Shown in pieces: positions 26,461 through 39,202 of a stretch of DNA of 63,659 nt (position 1 is its first letter; each line of letters starts with the position of its first letter). Made by a program: the position numbers and the translations under genes. This stretch comes from Acidobacteria bacterium Ga0077553. GTDB lineage: Bacteria > Acidobacteriota > Terriglobia > Bryobacterales > Bryobacteraceae. The stretch is taken from contig LNFE01000184.1 of assembly GCA_001464575.1 (NCBI GenBank), positions 1-63,659 of the forward strand, read 5' to 3'. The notes below the pieces were generated by a model. That model was not told the DNA's origin, ran no database searches, and saw nothing but the letters and a program-made list of their open reading frames with translations.

Positions 26461-28383
26461 ATGAAGATCGGAATTGCTTTCCTTTGCGCTACGCTTGGGC
26501 TCGGCCCCGCTATGGCGCAGTGTGGCAGATGCGGACCTGATGGCGGCGGAGACCCGCCCCTGCGGCCGCGGGTTACCTTCCGACCCCAGAGCCCGTTGGC
26601 TCTCCCGGATGGCCTGGGTAGCTTACAGGCACAGTTGCGCATCGATAGCCTCACCCCCTCCGAGGCTGCGGTTCGCTACCCCGCCACGGCGGAGCTGTTG
26701 CTCGACGCATCCATGACGCGGACGGTCCGGGTGACCGAGGTCGTCCTGCGGCGCGGGAACAGCCCAATTACTTTCAGCGTTACCCCGGCCAGCCCACTAG
26801 TGCTCCCCGCGGGCCGCAGCACAGTGGTCCTGCGGGGCTCCACGCTCGAAGCTTCCATCCTCGATAGCGGATGGACCCTCTTCCTGCGGACCGACGAGCG
26901 TACCGACGGCTACACTCTGAACCCCTCCTTCAGCATCGAAGGGTCTGAGACCGTCGCCATGGCGAGGCTGACCCCGCCCCGCGGCCTCAGCGCTGCCATG
27001 GTCTCGCTCCGCGCCAGCTACCTCCGGCTCGCCAGCAACGCCCCCATCTCCGCCGCCGAGATCGAATACAACGTCCACTTCCGCGCCGGCAACGGTGCGG
27101 CCTCCCTCACCGGGCTCTCCCTGCTGAGCGTCGCCGCCTTCGGGCCCACCGTCATTGAAGCGCCCCTTCCCGCCACCGTCGTCAGCGCGGGCAACAGCGG
27201 CACTCTATCCTTCCGGCAAATCCTCGACCCGTCGAACGCCGCGGCCATGGCCGGATTCGAAGCGATGCTGCAGAATCCCACCTCGCTCTTCGTCCAGCTT
27301 CGCACCAGTGAAGGAAGCGGCGGCGCCCTGCTGCAGCGGCCGGAAAGCTTCACGTACGCCGTCGAAAGCGCCGTGGTCCCCGGCTCGTCAACCCCGGCCG
27401 GCGCCACCGTTACGGGCTCGGTCACGGTCGAAGCCCTGCGCAACCCCGCCGGCGAAGTCATCGCCGGACTGGCCAGGTTCGGCTTGGCTGCCCGCGGCTT
27501 CACCCGGCCCGGCACCGCCTTCACCGGTATCACCGTCGACCTTCCGCCCGTACGCAACCTAACCGCGCAGACGGCCGGCAACGACGTCCGCACCAACGAC
27601 AGCGGCGACACTTCGCTCTTCCAGGATTACCCGCTCCTCGGCGGCGATCCGCTGTTGACCTATCTGCTCACCCCGGCCTCCTTCAGCGCCCGGTTGAACA
27701 CGGCGGTGGACGCGCTGGGAGCGGTTACCCTGGCAGCCAAGGCCCCGCTACCGGCGCTCTCCTCCCCGGCGATGGCCATCACGGAGTTCGTTCCCGCCGT
27801 TTCTACGCCCGGGTCCATCGTCAGCATCTTCGGCCGCTCTTTCCCGGCGCGGACGAGCGAGGTGGCGGTCTCCATCGAGGACTCCCTGGCCGAGGTTCTC
27901 TACACGAGCCCGAACCAGATCAACGTCCGCCTGCCGCAAAGCCTCGCCACCGCGACGGCCACCAGCCCGTTGATCCGGAAGACCGTCCAGGTGCTGAATC
28001 TCACGCAGGCCACGGTCGCCTCCCGCATCCTCATGGTCGACGTCGCGGAACCATTCATCCTCTTCGGCCCCGCGATCTACTTCGCGGGCACTGGCAATCC
28101 GGTGCGGCCCGCTACCCCAGCCACGGCGGGGGACATGATCGAGATCTACTGCACCGGCGTCACCATCAACACCGAAATTACGTACTCGCTACTGATTGGT
28201 GGACGGCCCATCTCCCCGGTGGTCCCCGTGGCGCTGCCAGGTGTACCCGGAGTGTGGGTGATCCGGGCGGCCGTTCCCACCGGCTTGACGGCGGGGTCGC
28301 AGCCGGTGTCCGTGTTCGCCAACTTTGCCAACGGCCGCCGGTTCCCGCGCACCGCCCAGGAAGCCCCACTCGCTATCAGGTAG
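26461..28383 (+). CDS. secreted protein with C-terminal TIGR03437-type domain
   Basis: The 640-residue protein has a signal peptide (MKIGIAFLCATLGLGPAMAQ) followed by a Cys- and Gly-rich stretch (CGRCGPDGGG) and a long beta-rich middle part. The last 200 or so residues match the domain common in Solibacter-type Acidobacteria: STPGSIVSIFGRSF, VLYTSPNQINVRLP, GDMIEIYCTGV, and a closing GLTAGSQPVSVF. These domains are thought to be surface-associated, but their role is unknown. It follows the metalloprotease by 49 bases that contain a promoter-like element and overlaps the kinase stop by 8 bases. Confidence 0.85.
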   Translation: MKIGIAFLCATLGLGPAMAQCGRCGPDGGGDPPLRPRVTFRPQSPLALPDGLGSLQAQLRIDSLTPSEAAVRYPATAELLLDASMTRTVRVTEVVLRRGNSPITFSVTPASPLVLPAGRSTVVLRGSTLEASILDSGWTLFLRTDERTDGYTLNPSFSIEGSETVAMARLTPPRGLSAAMVSLRASYLRLASNAPISAAEIEYNVHFRAGNGAASLTGLSLLSVAAFGPTVIEAPLPATVVSAGNSGTLSFRQILDPSNAAAMAGFEAMLQNPTSLFVQLRTSEGSGGALLQRPESFTYAVESAVVPGSSTPAGATVTGSVTVEALRNPAGEVIAGLARFGLAARGFTRPGTAFTGITVDLPPVRNLTAQTAGNDVRTNDSGDTSLFQDYPLLGGDPLLTYLLTPASFSARLNTAVDALGAVTLAAKAPLPALSSPAMAITEFVPAVSTPGSIVSIFGRSFPARTSEVAVSIEDSLAEVLYTSPNQINVRLPQSLATATATSPLIRKTVQVLNLTQATVASRILMVDVAEPFILFGPAIYFAGTGNPVRPATPATAGDMIEIYCTGVTINTEITYSLLIGGRPISPVVPVALPGVPGVWVIRAAVPTGLTAGSQPVSVFANFANGRRFPRTAQEAPLAIR

Positions 28384-30742
28384 GTAGCGCCAGCCGCGTG
28401 ATCAGCTTCTGAAAACGCGGCTCCCTCCGTACGGGGTCGTACTTCGGTTCGACCCCGTAGTAGTAAACAGGCCAGGAGTGATCCGGATCCACGGATTGTT
28501 CGAGTAGATCGAGAGCGCGCGCGGTCTCGCCCAAGCCGATAAACGGGCCGGCCAAAAAGCAAGGCGCCACATACGAATTGGCCATCAGCGCCTCAATCCG
28601 CCGGATGGCGTCCCGCGCCTTCTCCCGGTTGTCGTTTAAAGCCTGCGCCAACCCCCAGTCGCCCACCACGCCGTAATCGTCTTCCCCGATCAGCTCCTGG
28701 CATTTCTCCAGATCCGCGATGGCCGCCGCATACTGGCGCATGGCGATCCGCACAGTGCCCAGCATCGACTGCGCCTGGATGAACTTTGGCTGATCGGCCA
28801 GCACGGCCAGCAACGTTTTCTCGGCCTCAGGATAGCGCCGCGAGTGGTAGTAGGTAGCCGCCAGAGCGGTGGCCAGCGCCGGCGAAAGCGGGTCCAGTTC
28901 CATCGCGCGCTTCTGCCGGTCTTCGGCTTCGGAGAACCGCTTGAGCGCCGTCAATAACCGCGCATAGTAGGAATGCGTCGGCGCGTAGCTGGGGTTCAGC
29001 GCCAGCGCCTGCTGAAACGAAGCCTCGGCGGCACCCCAGGCGTAGTCATAGTGCATCTGCACAAACCCCAGCGCCGTATGGCCCTCGCTCAGCGACGGGT
29101 CGAGTTCAATCGACTTCAACGCCGCGGCCTTCGCCTTCGGGCAGACGTCGTTCGGGGGGCGATTGCCGCTCTGCAGCGAATAGACGTCCGCTAATCCGGC
29201 GTAGGGCAGAGCGTAGGAAGGGTCGGCTTCAATCGCCTGTTGAAACAGCTCCTGCGCCTTGGCGAAGGCGTCGGGCACGCGCCGGTTCAGGGCGTGGCGG
29301 CCCTTCAGATACAGCAGGTGGGCATCGCCGTCGGCAACATGAACATTGGCCGGCTCAGCACTGCGCCGGCGAACTCCCAGCGAACCCATCACTAAGTCGG
29401 CGATCTGTTGAGCGATCCCCTGAAACCCACTCATGGAGGTGGAAAATTGCCGGCTCAAAAGCTGCTGGGCCGTGGCCACATCCACCACCTCGACCGAGAT
29501 ATTGATAGCGCCCTGCACCCGGCGCAACCGGCCGACCATCATCACCGCCGCATTCAATTGGCGCGCCACGGCCAGAGGATCGTCGATCTTTTTAAACCGG
29601 AAAACGGCGCTACGCGAGATCACCCGCACATCGCCGGCCGCCGCAATCAGGTTGATCAGCGCCTCCGTCAACCCATCGCTTAATGGGGCATCATCGGCCT
29701 CGGACTCATTCTCGAATGGGAGGACCGCGATGGATGCCGGGCCAATGGGTCGCGTGATCCGGTAAACGCCCCAGCCCATCGCGGCGGCGCCCAGCGCCCC
29801 AGCCGCGCCCAGGGCGAGGCTGCGCCGGGACAGGGCCTTGGCGGGAACGGGTACGACCAAGCGCGAGTGCGTCACCGAACCGCGCGAGGTGTTCACGCCG
29901 AGCCAAGCGCGCAGATCGATGGCGATTTCGCGGGCCGATTGGTAGCGGTCGTCCGGATTCTTTTCAAGGCACTTCCGGATGATCCGGTCCATCTCCTCCG
30001 GGGTGGCGTAGTTCCATTTGGAGACCGGATCGGGAGCGGTGGAGATGACCTTCGAGAGGATCTCCACCGGATTTGACCCTTGAAACGGGCGCCGTCCGGT
30101 GGCCATTTCATAGAGAACGATGCCGAAGGAGAACAGGTCGCTCCGGCCGTCGAGCGGCTTGCCCAGCGCTTGCTCCGGGCTCATATACCCCATCGAACCG
30201 ACCACGGCGTTCTCGGCGGTGAGCTGGGTTTCCGTCTCGGAGGGCGCGGCGCCAGCGACCTCGGACGCCAGTTTGGCTAGACCGAAATCGAGCAGCTTCA
30301 CGATGCCGTTCGGGCCCAGCATGATGTTCTGGCTCTTCACATCGCGATGGACGATTCCCAGGTCGTGGGCCGCCTGCAACACCTCGGCCATCTGAACTCC
30401 CACTCGCGCTACCTCTTCCCAGACTAACGTTCCCTTTTGAATCCGGGCACCGAGCGTTTCGCCGGCGATGTACTCGATCGCCATAAAAGCGCCGCCTTCC
30501 CATTCGCCAAACGAGTAGACGTGGGCGGCGTTGGGATGACTCAGTCGCGAGGCCGCTTTGGCCTCTTGCAGGAAGCGTTTGCTGCGGGCCGGGGAGGCCA
30601 CGAACTCGGCCGGCAACACCTTCAAAGCCACTTCCCGGCCCAGCTTGGTGTCTTCGGCCAGATACACTTCTCCCATGCCGCCTTTCCCGAGAAGCCGGAG
30701 GACTCGGTACTCATTGATGCGCGTGTCAGCGCTTAATGGCAT
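28376..30742 (-). CDS. membrane serine/threonine protein kinase with TolB-like and TPR regions
   Basis: The protein has 788 residues. The kinase domain has GKGGMGEVYLAED, VALKVLP, catalytic HRDVKSQN, DFGLAKL and MSPEQALGKP. A single membrane segment near residues 310-330 (SLALGAAGALGAAAMGW) is followed by a TolB-like domain (SIAVLPFENES, LSDGLTEALINLI, VGRLRRV). TPRs fill the C-terminal half, for example AYTHSYYARLLTALKRFSEAE-like units. This layout is frequent in Acidobacteria, where the TPR part probably senses or recruits targets. It is a single gene, with tRNA-His just upstream on the same strand. Confidence 0.93.
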   Translation of the reverse strand: MPLSADTRINEYRVLRLLGKGGMGEVYLAEDTKLGREVALKVLPAEFVASPARSKRFLQEAKAASRLSHPNAAHVYSFGEWEGGAFMAIEYIAGETLGARIQKGTLVWEEVARVGVQMAEVLQAAHDLGIVHRDVKSQNIMLGPNGIVKLLDFGLAKLASEVAGAAPSETETQLTAENAVVGSMGYMSPEQALGKPLDGRSDLFSFGIVLYEMATGRRPFQGSNPVEILSKVISTAPDPVSKWNYATPEEMDRIIRKCLEKNPDDRYQSAREIAIDLRAWLGVNTSRGSVTHSRLVVPVPAKALSRRSLALGAAGALGAAAMGWGVYRITRPIGPASIAVLPFENESEADDAPLSDGLTEALINLIAAAGDVRVISRSAVFRFKKIDDPLAVARQLNAAVMMVGRLRRVQGAINISVEVVDVATAQQLLSRQFSTSMSGFQGIAQQIADLVMGSLGVRRRSAEPANVHVADGDAHLLYLKGRHALNRRVPDAFAKAQELFQQAIEADPSYALPYAGLADVYSLQSGNRPPNDVCPKAKAAALKSIELDPSLSEGHTALGFVQMHYDYAWGAAEASFQQALALNPSYAPTHSYYARLLTALKRFSEAEDRQKRAMELDPLSPALATALAATYYHSRRYPEAEKTLLAVLADQPKFIQAQSMLGTVRIAMRQYAAAIADLEKCQELIGEDDYGVVGDWGLAQALNDNREKARDAIRRIEALMANSYVAPCFLAGPFIGLGETARALDLLEQSVDPDHSWPVYYYGVEPKYDPVRREPRFQKLITRLALPT

Positions 30743-30794
30743 GGGGGGAGAGGAAATACCTTCCCTTAAGATACTGGCACAAATCCAGATCGAT

Positions 30795-30871
30795 TGGGGT
30801 GCCCTACGGGGTTCGAACCCGCGACATTCGGAACCACAATCCGACGCTCTACCAGCTGAGCTAAGGGCACC
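30795..30871 (-). tRNA. tRNA-His (anticodon GTG)
   Basis: On the minus strand the acceptor stem GTGCCCT/AGGGCAC, a D-arm with GCTCAGCTGGTAGAGC, anticodon stem TCGGA/TCCGA around loop TTGTGGT, and T-arm GGGTTCGAACCC are all present. The anticodon is GTG. The extra 5' G (position 30871) opposite C73 is the histidine identity element, and CCA is encoded (30795-30797). TAAACT six bases upstream of the gene is a candidate -10 box. Confidence 0.97.
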
Positions 30872-30947
30872 GCAACAAGTTTAACTTTACCATAATCAGC
30901 CTCGCCGCTGGTAACGTGCCCGCCTGAAAATCCGTCCTTTCAGGCCT

Positions 30948-31835
30948 ATGGACCGCAAGAAAGCATCGGACTACCCGCAGGAACTGCTGAACCTGTTTGA
31001 CCTTTACGTGCACGGCGACATCGAGCGCCGCGACTTCCTCGAAGGCGCCAAGCGTTTCGCCGTGGGCGGCGTGACGGCGATCGGCCTGTGGGAGAGTTTA
31101 CGGGCCAACTACGCCTGGGCCGAGCAAGTGCCCAAAAACGATCCGCGGATCGTCACGTCCACGGCCACAGTGCCCTCCCCCAATGGCAACGGCGAAATGC
31201 GCGGCCACTTGGCCAAGCCGGCCAAGGGAAGCAAGTTTCCCGCGGTCCTGGTCGTCCATGAGAACCGCGGATTGAATCCGTACATCGAAGACGTCGCGCG
31301 GCGCCTGGCGACCGCGGGGTACCTCGCCTTCGCCGGGGATGGCCTGACGTCTGCCGGCGGCTATCCCGGTGACGACGAAAAGGGCGGGAAGCTGTTTGGC
31401 ACCGTCGACCGGGCCAAGATGCTGAACGACTTCGAAGCCGCAGCCCGGTGGCTCAAGGCCCATCCGGAGGGCAATGGCAAGGTGGGCGTCGTCGGCTTCT
31501 GTTTCGGCGGAGGCATCTCGAACGCGCTTGCCGTGCGCATGGGCGCCGACCTGAATGCGGCCGTTCCCTACTACGGCGGCCAGGCGCCGGCGGCCGATGT
31601 GCCCAAGATCCAGGCGCCCCTTCTGCTGCAGTATGCCGGGCTTGATACCCGCGTAAACGGCGGCTGGCCGGCGTATGAGGAAGCACTCAAAGCCAACGGT
31701 AAAAAGTACGAAGCCTTCATCTACGAAAATACGAACCACGGCTTTCACAACGACACAACACCTCGCTATGACAAAGCGGCCGCCGAGTTGTCCTGGAAGC
31801 GTACCCTGGACCACTTCGCCAAGCACCTGCGCTAA
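30948..31835 (+). CDS. dienelactone hydrolase family protein
   Basis: The 295-residue alpha/beta hydrolase has a 55-residue N-terminal extension ([22 protein letters not shown], then [12 protein letters not shown]) that may be an export leader. The catalytic set is Cys in GFCFGGG, Asp in AGLDTRVN and His in [32 protein letters not shown] is the typical oxyanion region. Such enzymes open lactones such as dienelactone, but the leader and isolated position leave the substrate open. Confidence 0.9.
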   Translation: MDRKKASDYPQELLNLFDLYVHGDIERRDFLEGAKRFAVGGVTAIGLWESLRANYAWAEQVPKNDPRIVTSTATVPSPNGNGEMRGHLAKPAKGSKFPAVLVVHENRGLNPYIEDVARRLATAGYLAFAGDGLTSAGGYPGDDEKGGKLFGTVDRAKMLNDFEAAARWLKAHPEGNGKVGVVGFCFGGGISNALAVRMGADLNAAVPYYGGQAPAADVPKIQAPLLLQYAGLDTRVNGGWPAYEEALKANGKKYEAFIYENTNHGFHNDTTPRYDKAAAELSWKRTLDHFAKHLR

Positions 31836-31853
31836 TTCTGATCCGCATTCTGG

Positions 31854-31878
31854 ACGCCCCGGGCAAGGTTCGGGGCGT
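31854..31878 (+). terminator. GC-rich hairpin after the dienelactone hydrolase gene
   Basis: ACGCCCCG at 31854-31861 and CGGGGCGT at 31871-31878 form a perfect eight-base stem with a nine-base loop. The following TGTGGTTAAT is only weakly T-rich, so this is a plausible but not textbook terminator. Confidence 0.5.
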
Positions 31879-31898
31879 TGTGGTTAATATGGTTGGCG

Positions 31899-32567
31899 AT
31901 GATCGAGTTAGCCAAGCAGATCGAACTCGCCGAGATGGCAGAGCGGGAACTCTACACGGCCGTTGTTTCAGACGCCCTGGATCAATTGGGGGTACGCCAT
32001 CAAGCGATGCGGGAATACCTGCGTCCGGTGCATCCAGGATGCGTTATGGCCGGCTGGGCTCGTACGGTCACCTGCTCGGATATTTATCACATTCCCGAGG
32101 ATCCCTACGGGTTGGAGATTGAAGCCATCGACAGCCTCCAGCCCGGCGAAATCTGTGTCGTCGGCACCCAAAAGTCCACGCGCAACGCCCCGTGGGGTGA
32201 GCTGCTTTCGACGGCCTCGAAGGCCCGTGGTGCCCGCGGCGCGGTGGTGGACGGTCTCGTCCGCGACATTCGGAAAATCGAAGACATCTCGTTCCCGGTC
32301 TTCGCGGCCGGCATCAAGCCGGTGGATTCGATGGGCCGCGGCGTCGTGACCGGGTACAACGTACCGGTCGAGTGCGGCGAAGTGATCGTCAACCCCGGCG
32401 ACTTCGTCTTCGGCGACCACGACGGCATCATTGTGGTCCCGGCCGCGATCGTCGAAGAGGTGCTGAGCATTGCCAGTGACAAGGTGCGCCGCGAGAATAA
32501 CTCCCGCGCCGAGTTGCAGAAAGGGGCTTACCTCCGCGACGTCTTCGCCAAGTACGGCGTGCTATGA
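31899..32567 (+). CDS. RraA-like / HMG aldolase family protein
   Basis: The 222-residue protein (ATG at 31899) belongs to the fold shared by RraA and 4-hydroxy-4-methyl-2-oxoglutarate aldolases. AVVSDALDQLGVRHQ, the core GELLSTASKARGARGAVVDGLVRD (with the Arg and Asp of the metal-pyruvate site), and NPGDFVFGDHDGIIVVP are present. It overlaps the following enolase-superfamily gene by 4 bases (ATGA). That pairing favours a catabolic aldolase over an RNase E regulator, but the substrate is not known. Confidence 0.87.
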   Translation: MIELAKQIELAEMAERELYTAVVSDALDQLGVRHQAMREYLRPVHPGCVMAGWARTVTCSDIYHIPEDPYGLEIEAIDSLQPGEICVVGTQKSTRNAPWGELLSTASKARGARGAVVDGLVRDIRKIEDISFPVFAAGIKPVDSMGRGVVTGYNVPVECGEVIVNPGDFVFGDHDGIIVVPAAIVEEVLSIASDKVRRENNSRAELQKGAYLRDVFAKYGVL

Positions 32568-33679
32568 AAATCACGAGCGTCGAGACCTTCCCGGTTCGGG
32601 TTCCGATCCGGCCGGAGATGGTGATTCGAGGCAGCCTGGGCATTCACGATCACTCGCCGTTCGTGCTTCTGAAAGTGCGGACGGACGAGGGCGTTACTGG
32701 CATCGGCGAGGTTTCGAGCACTGCCGTTTGGAGCGGCGAAGACGCCGTCACCGCGGTTTACATTCTTGAAAAGTTTCTTGTCCCCGCTTTGCTCGGCGAA
32801 GATCCACGCGACATCGAACGGCTGACGGTGAAGATGCGCCGCGCCGTATTTGGCCACTTCTTCACGAAGGCTGGCCTGGAAATGGCGCTCTGGGACATCC
32901 TCGGCAAAGCGGCCGGTCTCCCGGTGTACCGCCTGCTCGGCGGCGCGATTCGCGAGTGGGTGCCGATCAAGATGTCCGTTTCCGGCCTCGAACCCGGCCC
33001 CGCCGCCAAGCGGGCCGAGTGGGCGATGAGCATCGGCATTCGGGCGTTGAAGGTGAAGACCGGGATTGAGCCCAAAGCCGACATCGCGCGCGTGCAAGCC
33101 GTCCGTGCCGCAGTGGGACCGGACTTCCCCGTCGGTGTCGACGCCAACGGCGGATGGAGCCCGCGCGTGGCGATTCAGTGCATCCGCGAGATCCACGAGA
33201 CCTGCAATATCATCTTCGCCGAGCAGCCGGTAGCCGCGCTCGACATGCAGTGGATGGTGGATGTCCGCCAAGCGGTTTCCGTTCCGGTGATGGCGGATGA
33301 AAGCTGCAACACGCCCCAGGACGCGATGGCCCTTGTCCGCGCCGGTGCGGCCGATATTCTCTCGGTTTATGTCGGCAAGGGTGGGGGCATCGGATCGGCG
33401 CGGAAGATTACCGCGATCGCCGAGGCCGCCGGACTGACGTGTACCGTGGGCAGCAACCTGGAACTTGGCGTGGCCAGCGCCGCCATGGCCCATCTGGCTA
33501 TGGCCAGCCCTGGGATCGGCGCCGAGGAGTTCCCGTGCGACATCCTGGGCCCGGTGTCCTATTTGGACGACGTTGTTGTGGAGCCGATTGAGTACGCCGA
33601 CGGCCGCGTCCGCGCTTCGGCGCGCCCGGGCCTTGGCGTCGAACTTAACGACGCCAAGCTCAAGCAGTACGCCTACTAA
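32564..33679 (+). CDS. mandelate racemase/muconate lactonizing enzyme family protein
   Basis: The 371-residue enolase-superfamily enzyme has the catalytic Lys pair in ALKVKTG (Lys163 and Lys165). Metal ligands are Asp193 (GVDANGG), Glu220 (FAEQP) and an acidic pair at 245-246 (MADES). A further Lys272 is in YVGKGGG, as in the muconate cycloisomerase subgroup. It acts on a carboxylate substrate by proton abstraction. Being translationally coupled to an RraA/aldolase-like gene suggests an acid-sugar or aromatic-acid pathway. It ends 4 bases inside the convergent serS. Confidence 0.9.
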   Translation: MKITSVETFPVRVPIRPEMVIRGSLGIHDHSPFVLLKVRTDEGVTGIGEVSSTAVWSGEDAVTAVYILEKFLVPALLGEDPRDIERLTVKMRRAVFGHFFTKAGLEMALWDILGKAAGLPVYRLLGGAIREWVPIKMSVSGLEPGPAAKRAEWAMSIGIRALKVKTGIEPKADIARVQAVRAAVGPDFPVGVDANGGWSPRVAIQCIREIHETCNIIFAEQPVAALDMQWMVDVRQAVSVPVMADESCNTPQDAMALVRAGAADILSVYVGKGGGIGSARKITAIAEAAGLTCTVGSNLELGVASAAMAHLAMASPGIGAEEFPCDILGPVSYLDDVVVEPIEYADGRVRASARPGLGVELNDAKLKQYAY

Positions 33680-34937
33680 CGCAGGATTCCGGACTTCGTA
33701 ATCACTTCGGCTTGCACGTAGGGCTGCAACACGGCCGGCACGGCGATGGACCCATCCGCCTGCTGGTAGTTCTCCACAATTGCCACCCACGTCCGGCCGA
33801 CGGCGAGGCCGCTGCCGTTGATCGTGTGCGCGTACTCCGATTTGCCCTTGCCCGTGCGCACGCGGATGCCCGCCCGCCGCGCCTGGAAGGCTTCGAAGTT
33901 ACTGCACGAACTGATCTCCTTGTACGTCGCCTGGCCGGGCAGCCAGACCTCCAGGTCGTACGTTTTGGCCGAGGAGAATCCCATATCGCCCGTGCAGAGT
34001 AGCATCCGGCGGTAGGGCAGGCCGAGCCGCTCCAGAATGTCCTCGGCGTCCTGCGTCAGCTTCTCGTGTTCGTCGTAGCTGGTTTCGGCGGTCGTGAATT
34101 TCACGAGTTCCACCTTCTGGAACTGGTGCTGCCGGATGATGCCGCGGACGTCGCGCCCATGGCTACCGGCCTCGCTGCGGAAGCAGGAGGTGTAGGAGCA
34201 GAAGTGGATCGGCAACTGCTCTGGCTCAAGCGTCTCGTCGCGCAGCAGATTCGTCACCGGTACTTCGGCAGTCGGGGCGAGCCAGTAATCGGAGTTCTCA
34301 ATCTTGAACAGGTCCGCGCCAAACTTCGGCAGGTTGCCGGTGCCAAACAAACTGGCGGAATTGACGAGAAACGGCGGGAAGACCTCCGTGTAGCCGTGGT
34401 CGCGCGTGTGCACGTCGAGCATGAAGTTCATCAGCGCCCGTTCGAGGCGCGCCCCGAGCCCGAAGTAGACGGCAAACCGCGCGCCCGTTATCTTCGCCGC
34501 CCGCTCGAAATCCAGGATGCCCAGATCGACACCGAGGTCCCAATGCGCCTTTGGCTCAAAGTCCAACGTCCGCGGGGTACCCACCTGCTTGATCTCGGCG
34601 TTGTCATCGGCGGAAGCGCCGTTGGGCACCGATTCGTGCGGAAGATTCGGGATGGCGGTCAAGAGATCGCGGAAGCGCTCGTCCACCGCTACGACTTTGG
34701 CGTCGAGCTCTGCGATCCGGTCGCCCATGGCGCGGACTTCGGCTTGCACCGCGGTGGTATCCTCGCCAGCCTTCTTCAGCTTGCCGATTTCCAGGCTCTG
34801 CGCGTTCCGCTGCGGCTTCAACGGTTCGGCTGCGGTGAAGGCTGAGCTTCCACGTCAAAAGAGAACCCGCGAGAGGCGAGGCGCCCAGCGATTGCCTCTA
34901 CATTCGCCCGAAAATGGGATAGTTCGTGCACCCTCAT
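33676..34937 (-). CDS. serS: seryl-tRNA synthetase, reading frame interrupted near residue 30
   Basis: The catalytic part is complete in one frame: coiled-coil arm ([15 protein letters not shown]), motif 2 ([21 protein letters not shown]) and motif 3 ([17 protein letters not shown]) to the stop at 33676. That frame is open upstream only to TTAEPL-like residues just before a TGA near 34855. The true N-terminus, with [22 protein letters not shown] then SFDVEA, lies in a second frame from ATG 34937 (or GTG 34931). Between SFDVEA and [11 protein letters not shown] only about eight bases remain where other SerS proteins have about 11 residues. A short non-triplet segment therefore appears missing near 34840-34848. 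A shortened protein from TTG 34821 would lack part of the tRNA-binding arm. Confidence 0.9.
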
Positions 34938-34981
34938 ATGCTAGCGTGGCTGGCGGAGTTGGTAAACTGGTAGATTCACGA

Positions 34982-37625
<2,644 letters not shown>

Positions 37626-37636
<11 letters not shown>

Positions 37637-38480
37637 TTTCCAGCATCCGGAGATCCTCGATGCCGTCAAGCGCGCCTTGGCGGAAGACATCGGCACGGGG
37701 GACATCACCACGAACTCCACCGTCGCGGCCGACCGCTACGCCACCGGCCGCTTCATCGCCCGCCAACCGATGATCGTGGCCGGCATTGAGCTGTTGCCGC
37801 TCATCTACGCCGAACTCGGCGGCGTCGACTTTTTGGGTCTCCATGTCGCCAGCGGAGACCGGGCGGCCGATGGCGACGTGCTGGCCACGGTGCGCGGCAA
37901 GGCGCGCACGTTGCTGACGGCCGAACGCGTGGGACTCAACTTCATGCAGCGGCTCTCCGGCATCGCCACACTCACGCGCAAGCACGTGGACGCCGTAGCC
38001 GGGACCGGTTGCCGGATTCTCGACACGCGCAAAACGACGCCCGGCCTCCGGCGGCTCGAAAAGATCGCCACCGCGGCTGGCGGCGCGGTAAACCATCGCC
38101 TTGGCCTCTTCGACGCCGTGTTGATTAAGAACAACCACATTACCGCCGCCGGCGGCGTGCAGCAGGCGATCGCCGCGGTGCGCGCCGCGGGCATTCCGGC
38201 CGGGGTACGCATTGAAATTGAGGTACGGACGCGCCTCGAACTCGAAGAGGCGTTGACCTTCGGCGCCGAGCATCTGCTGCTCGACAACCTGACTCCGGAA
38301 GAGGCCGCCGAATGGATCCGGGTGATTAACAAACGGGCCGTGGTCGAGCTATCCGGTGGGATGCGCCTCGAAAAACTGCGGGATTACGCCGTCGCCGGGC
38401 CAGAGTTCATCTCCGTCGGGGCGTTGACCCACTCGTCGGTCGCAGTCGATATCAACTTCCGTTTGCAGCTCGAAGCCTGA
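37626..38480 (+). CDS. nadC: nicotinate-nucleotide pyrophosphorylase (carboxylating)
   Basis: NadC turns quinolinate and PRPP into nicotinate mononucleotide in NAD synthesis. The 284-residue protein has EDIGTGDITT at the N-terminus, ERVGLNFMQRLSGIAT, the substrate-binding DTRKTTPGLR, and NHRLGLFDAVLIKNNHI. ELSGGM and SVGALTHS close the barrel. It overlaps the valS stop by 11 bases and abuts birA with a one-base overlap (TGATG). Confidence 0.96.
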
Positions 38481-39202
38481 TGCCATTTGATGCCGATCAG
38501 GTTCGCGCCGCCTTTCCCGGCCGGCGGGTGGACTTCTACGAACAGACCGGGTCGACCATGGCCGTGGCGGCTAAAGTTCACGAGGATGGCGCCGTCATCA
38601 TCGCCGATGCCCAGACGAACGGCATCGGCCGGTACAACCGCCCGTGGCATTCCGCCCCGGGCGACGGGCTCTATTTCACCGTGGTCCTCTGCACCAAGCC
38701 GCTGCCGGTGCTGACGATGGCCATTGGCCTCGCCGTACAGGAAGCGATCGCCCGGTATACTGGTTTGCTCTGCGACATCCGCTGGCCGAACGACCTGCTG
38801 GCCAATGGGAAAAAGTGTTGCGGCATTCTCACCCAGTTGCATGAGGAGCGCGTTTTGGCCGGTATTGGGATCAATGTCAATCACGAGTCGTTTCCGCCGG
38901 AACTGGCGGAGTTAGCTACCAGCCTCTACCGCGAAAGCGGGCGCTCCTGGCCGCGCGAAGGCCTGCTGATTGAAGTGCTCCGGAGCATTGAAGCCTTCCT
39001 GCCGCTTTCGCAGGAGGCCGTGCTGGCCGCGTTTACGCAGCAATCGAGCTATGTGAAGGGCCGCCGGGTTGCGGTGGAACTCAACGGCACGGAGGTGCGC
39101 GGCACCACGGCCGGGCTCGATCCGAACGGATATCTGCTGCTCGTTGACGACTACGGCCGTCGCCATACCATTCTCGCCGGAGGCGTCCGCCCATGCTCCT
39201 AG
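38480..39202 (+). CDS. birA: biotin-[acetyl-CoA-carboxylase] ligase
   Basis: This 240-residue single-function ligase lacks the DNA-binding domain of E. coli BirA. QTGSTMAVAAKVHEDGAVIIADAQTNG leads to the biotinyl-AMP loop GIGRYNRPWHS, a variant of GRGRxGRxW, and then DIRWPNDLL and KCCGILTQ. A small C-terminal SH3-like domain follows. It is translationally coupled to nadC and overlaps coaX by 10 bases. The operon therefore groups three cofactor genes. Confidence 0.93.
   Translation: MPFDADQVRAAFPGRRVDFYEQTGSTMAVAAKVHEDGAVIIADAQTNGIGRYNRPWHSAPGDGLYFTVVLCTKPLPVLTMAIGLAVQEAIARYTGLLCDIRWPNDLLANGKKCCGILTQLHEERVLAGIGINVNHESFPPELAELATSLYRESGRSWPREGLLIEVLRSIEAFLPLSQEAVLAAFTQQSSYVKGRRVAVELNGTEVRGTTAGLDPNGYLLLVDDYGRRHTILAGGVRPCS

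Noticed and set aside
32528..33790. A 420-residue minus-strand frame over the enolase-superfamily gene.
   Set aside because: It is antisense to conserved catalytic motifs and has no recognisable domain.
34938..34981. A tRNA-like 5' half (TGGCGGAGTTGGTA) just before valS.
   Set aside because: It cannot be folded into a complete tRNA, the 3' half is missing, and it lies in the short serS-valS promoter region.
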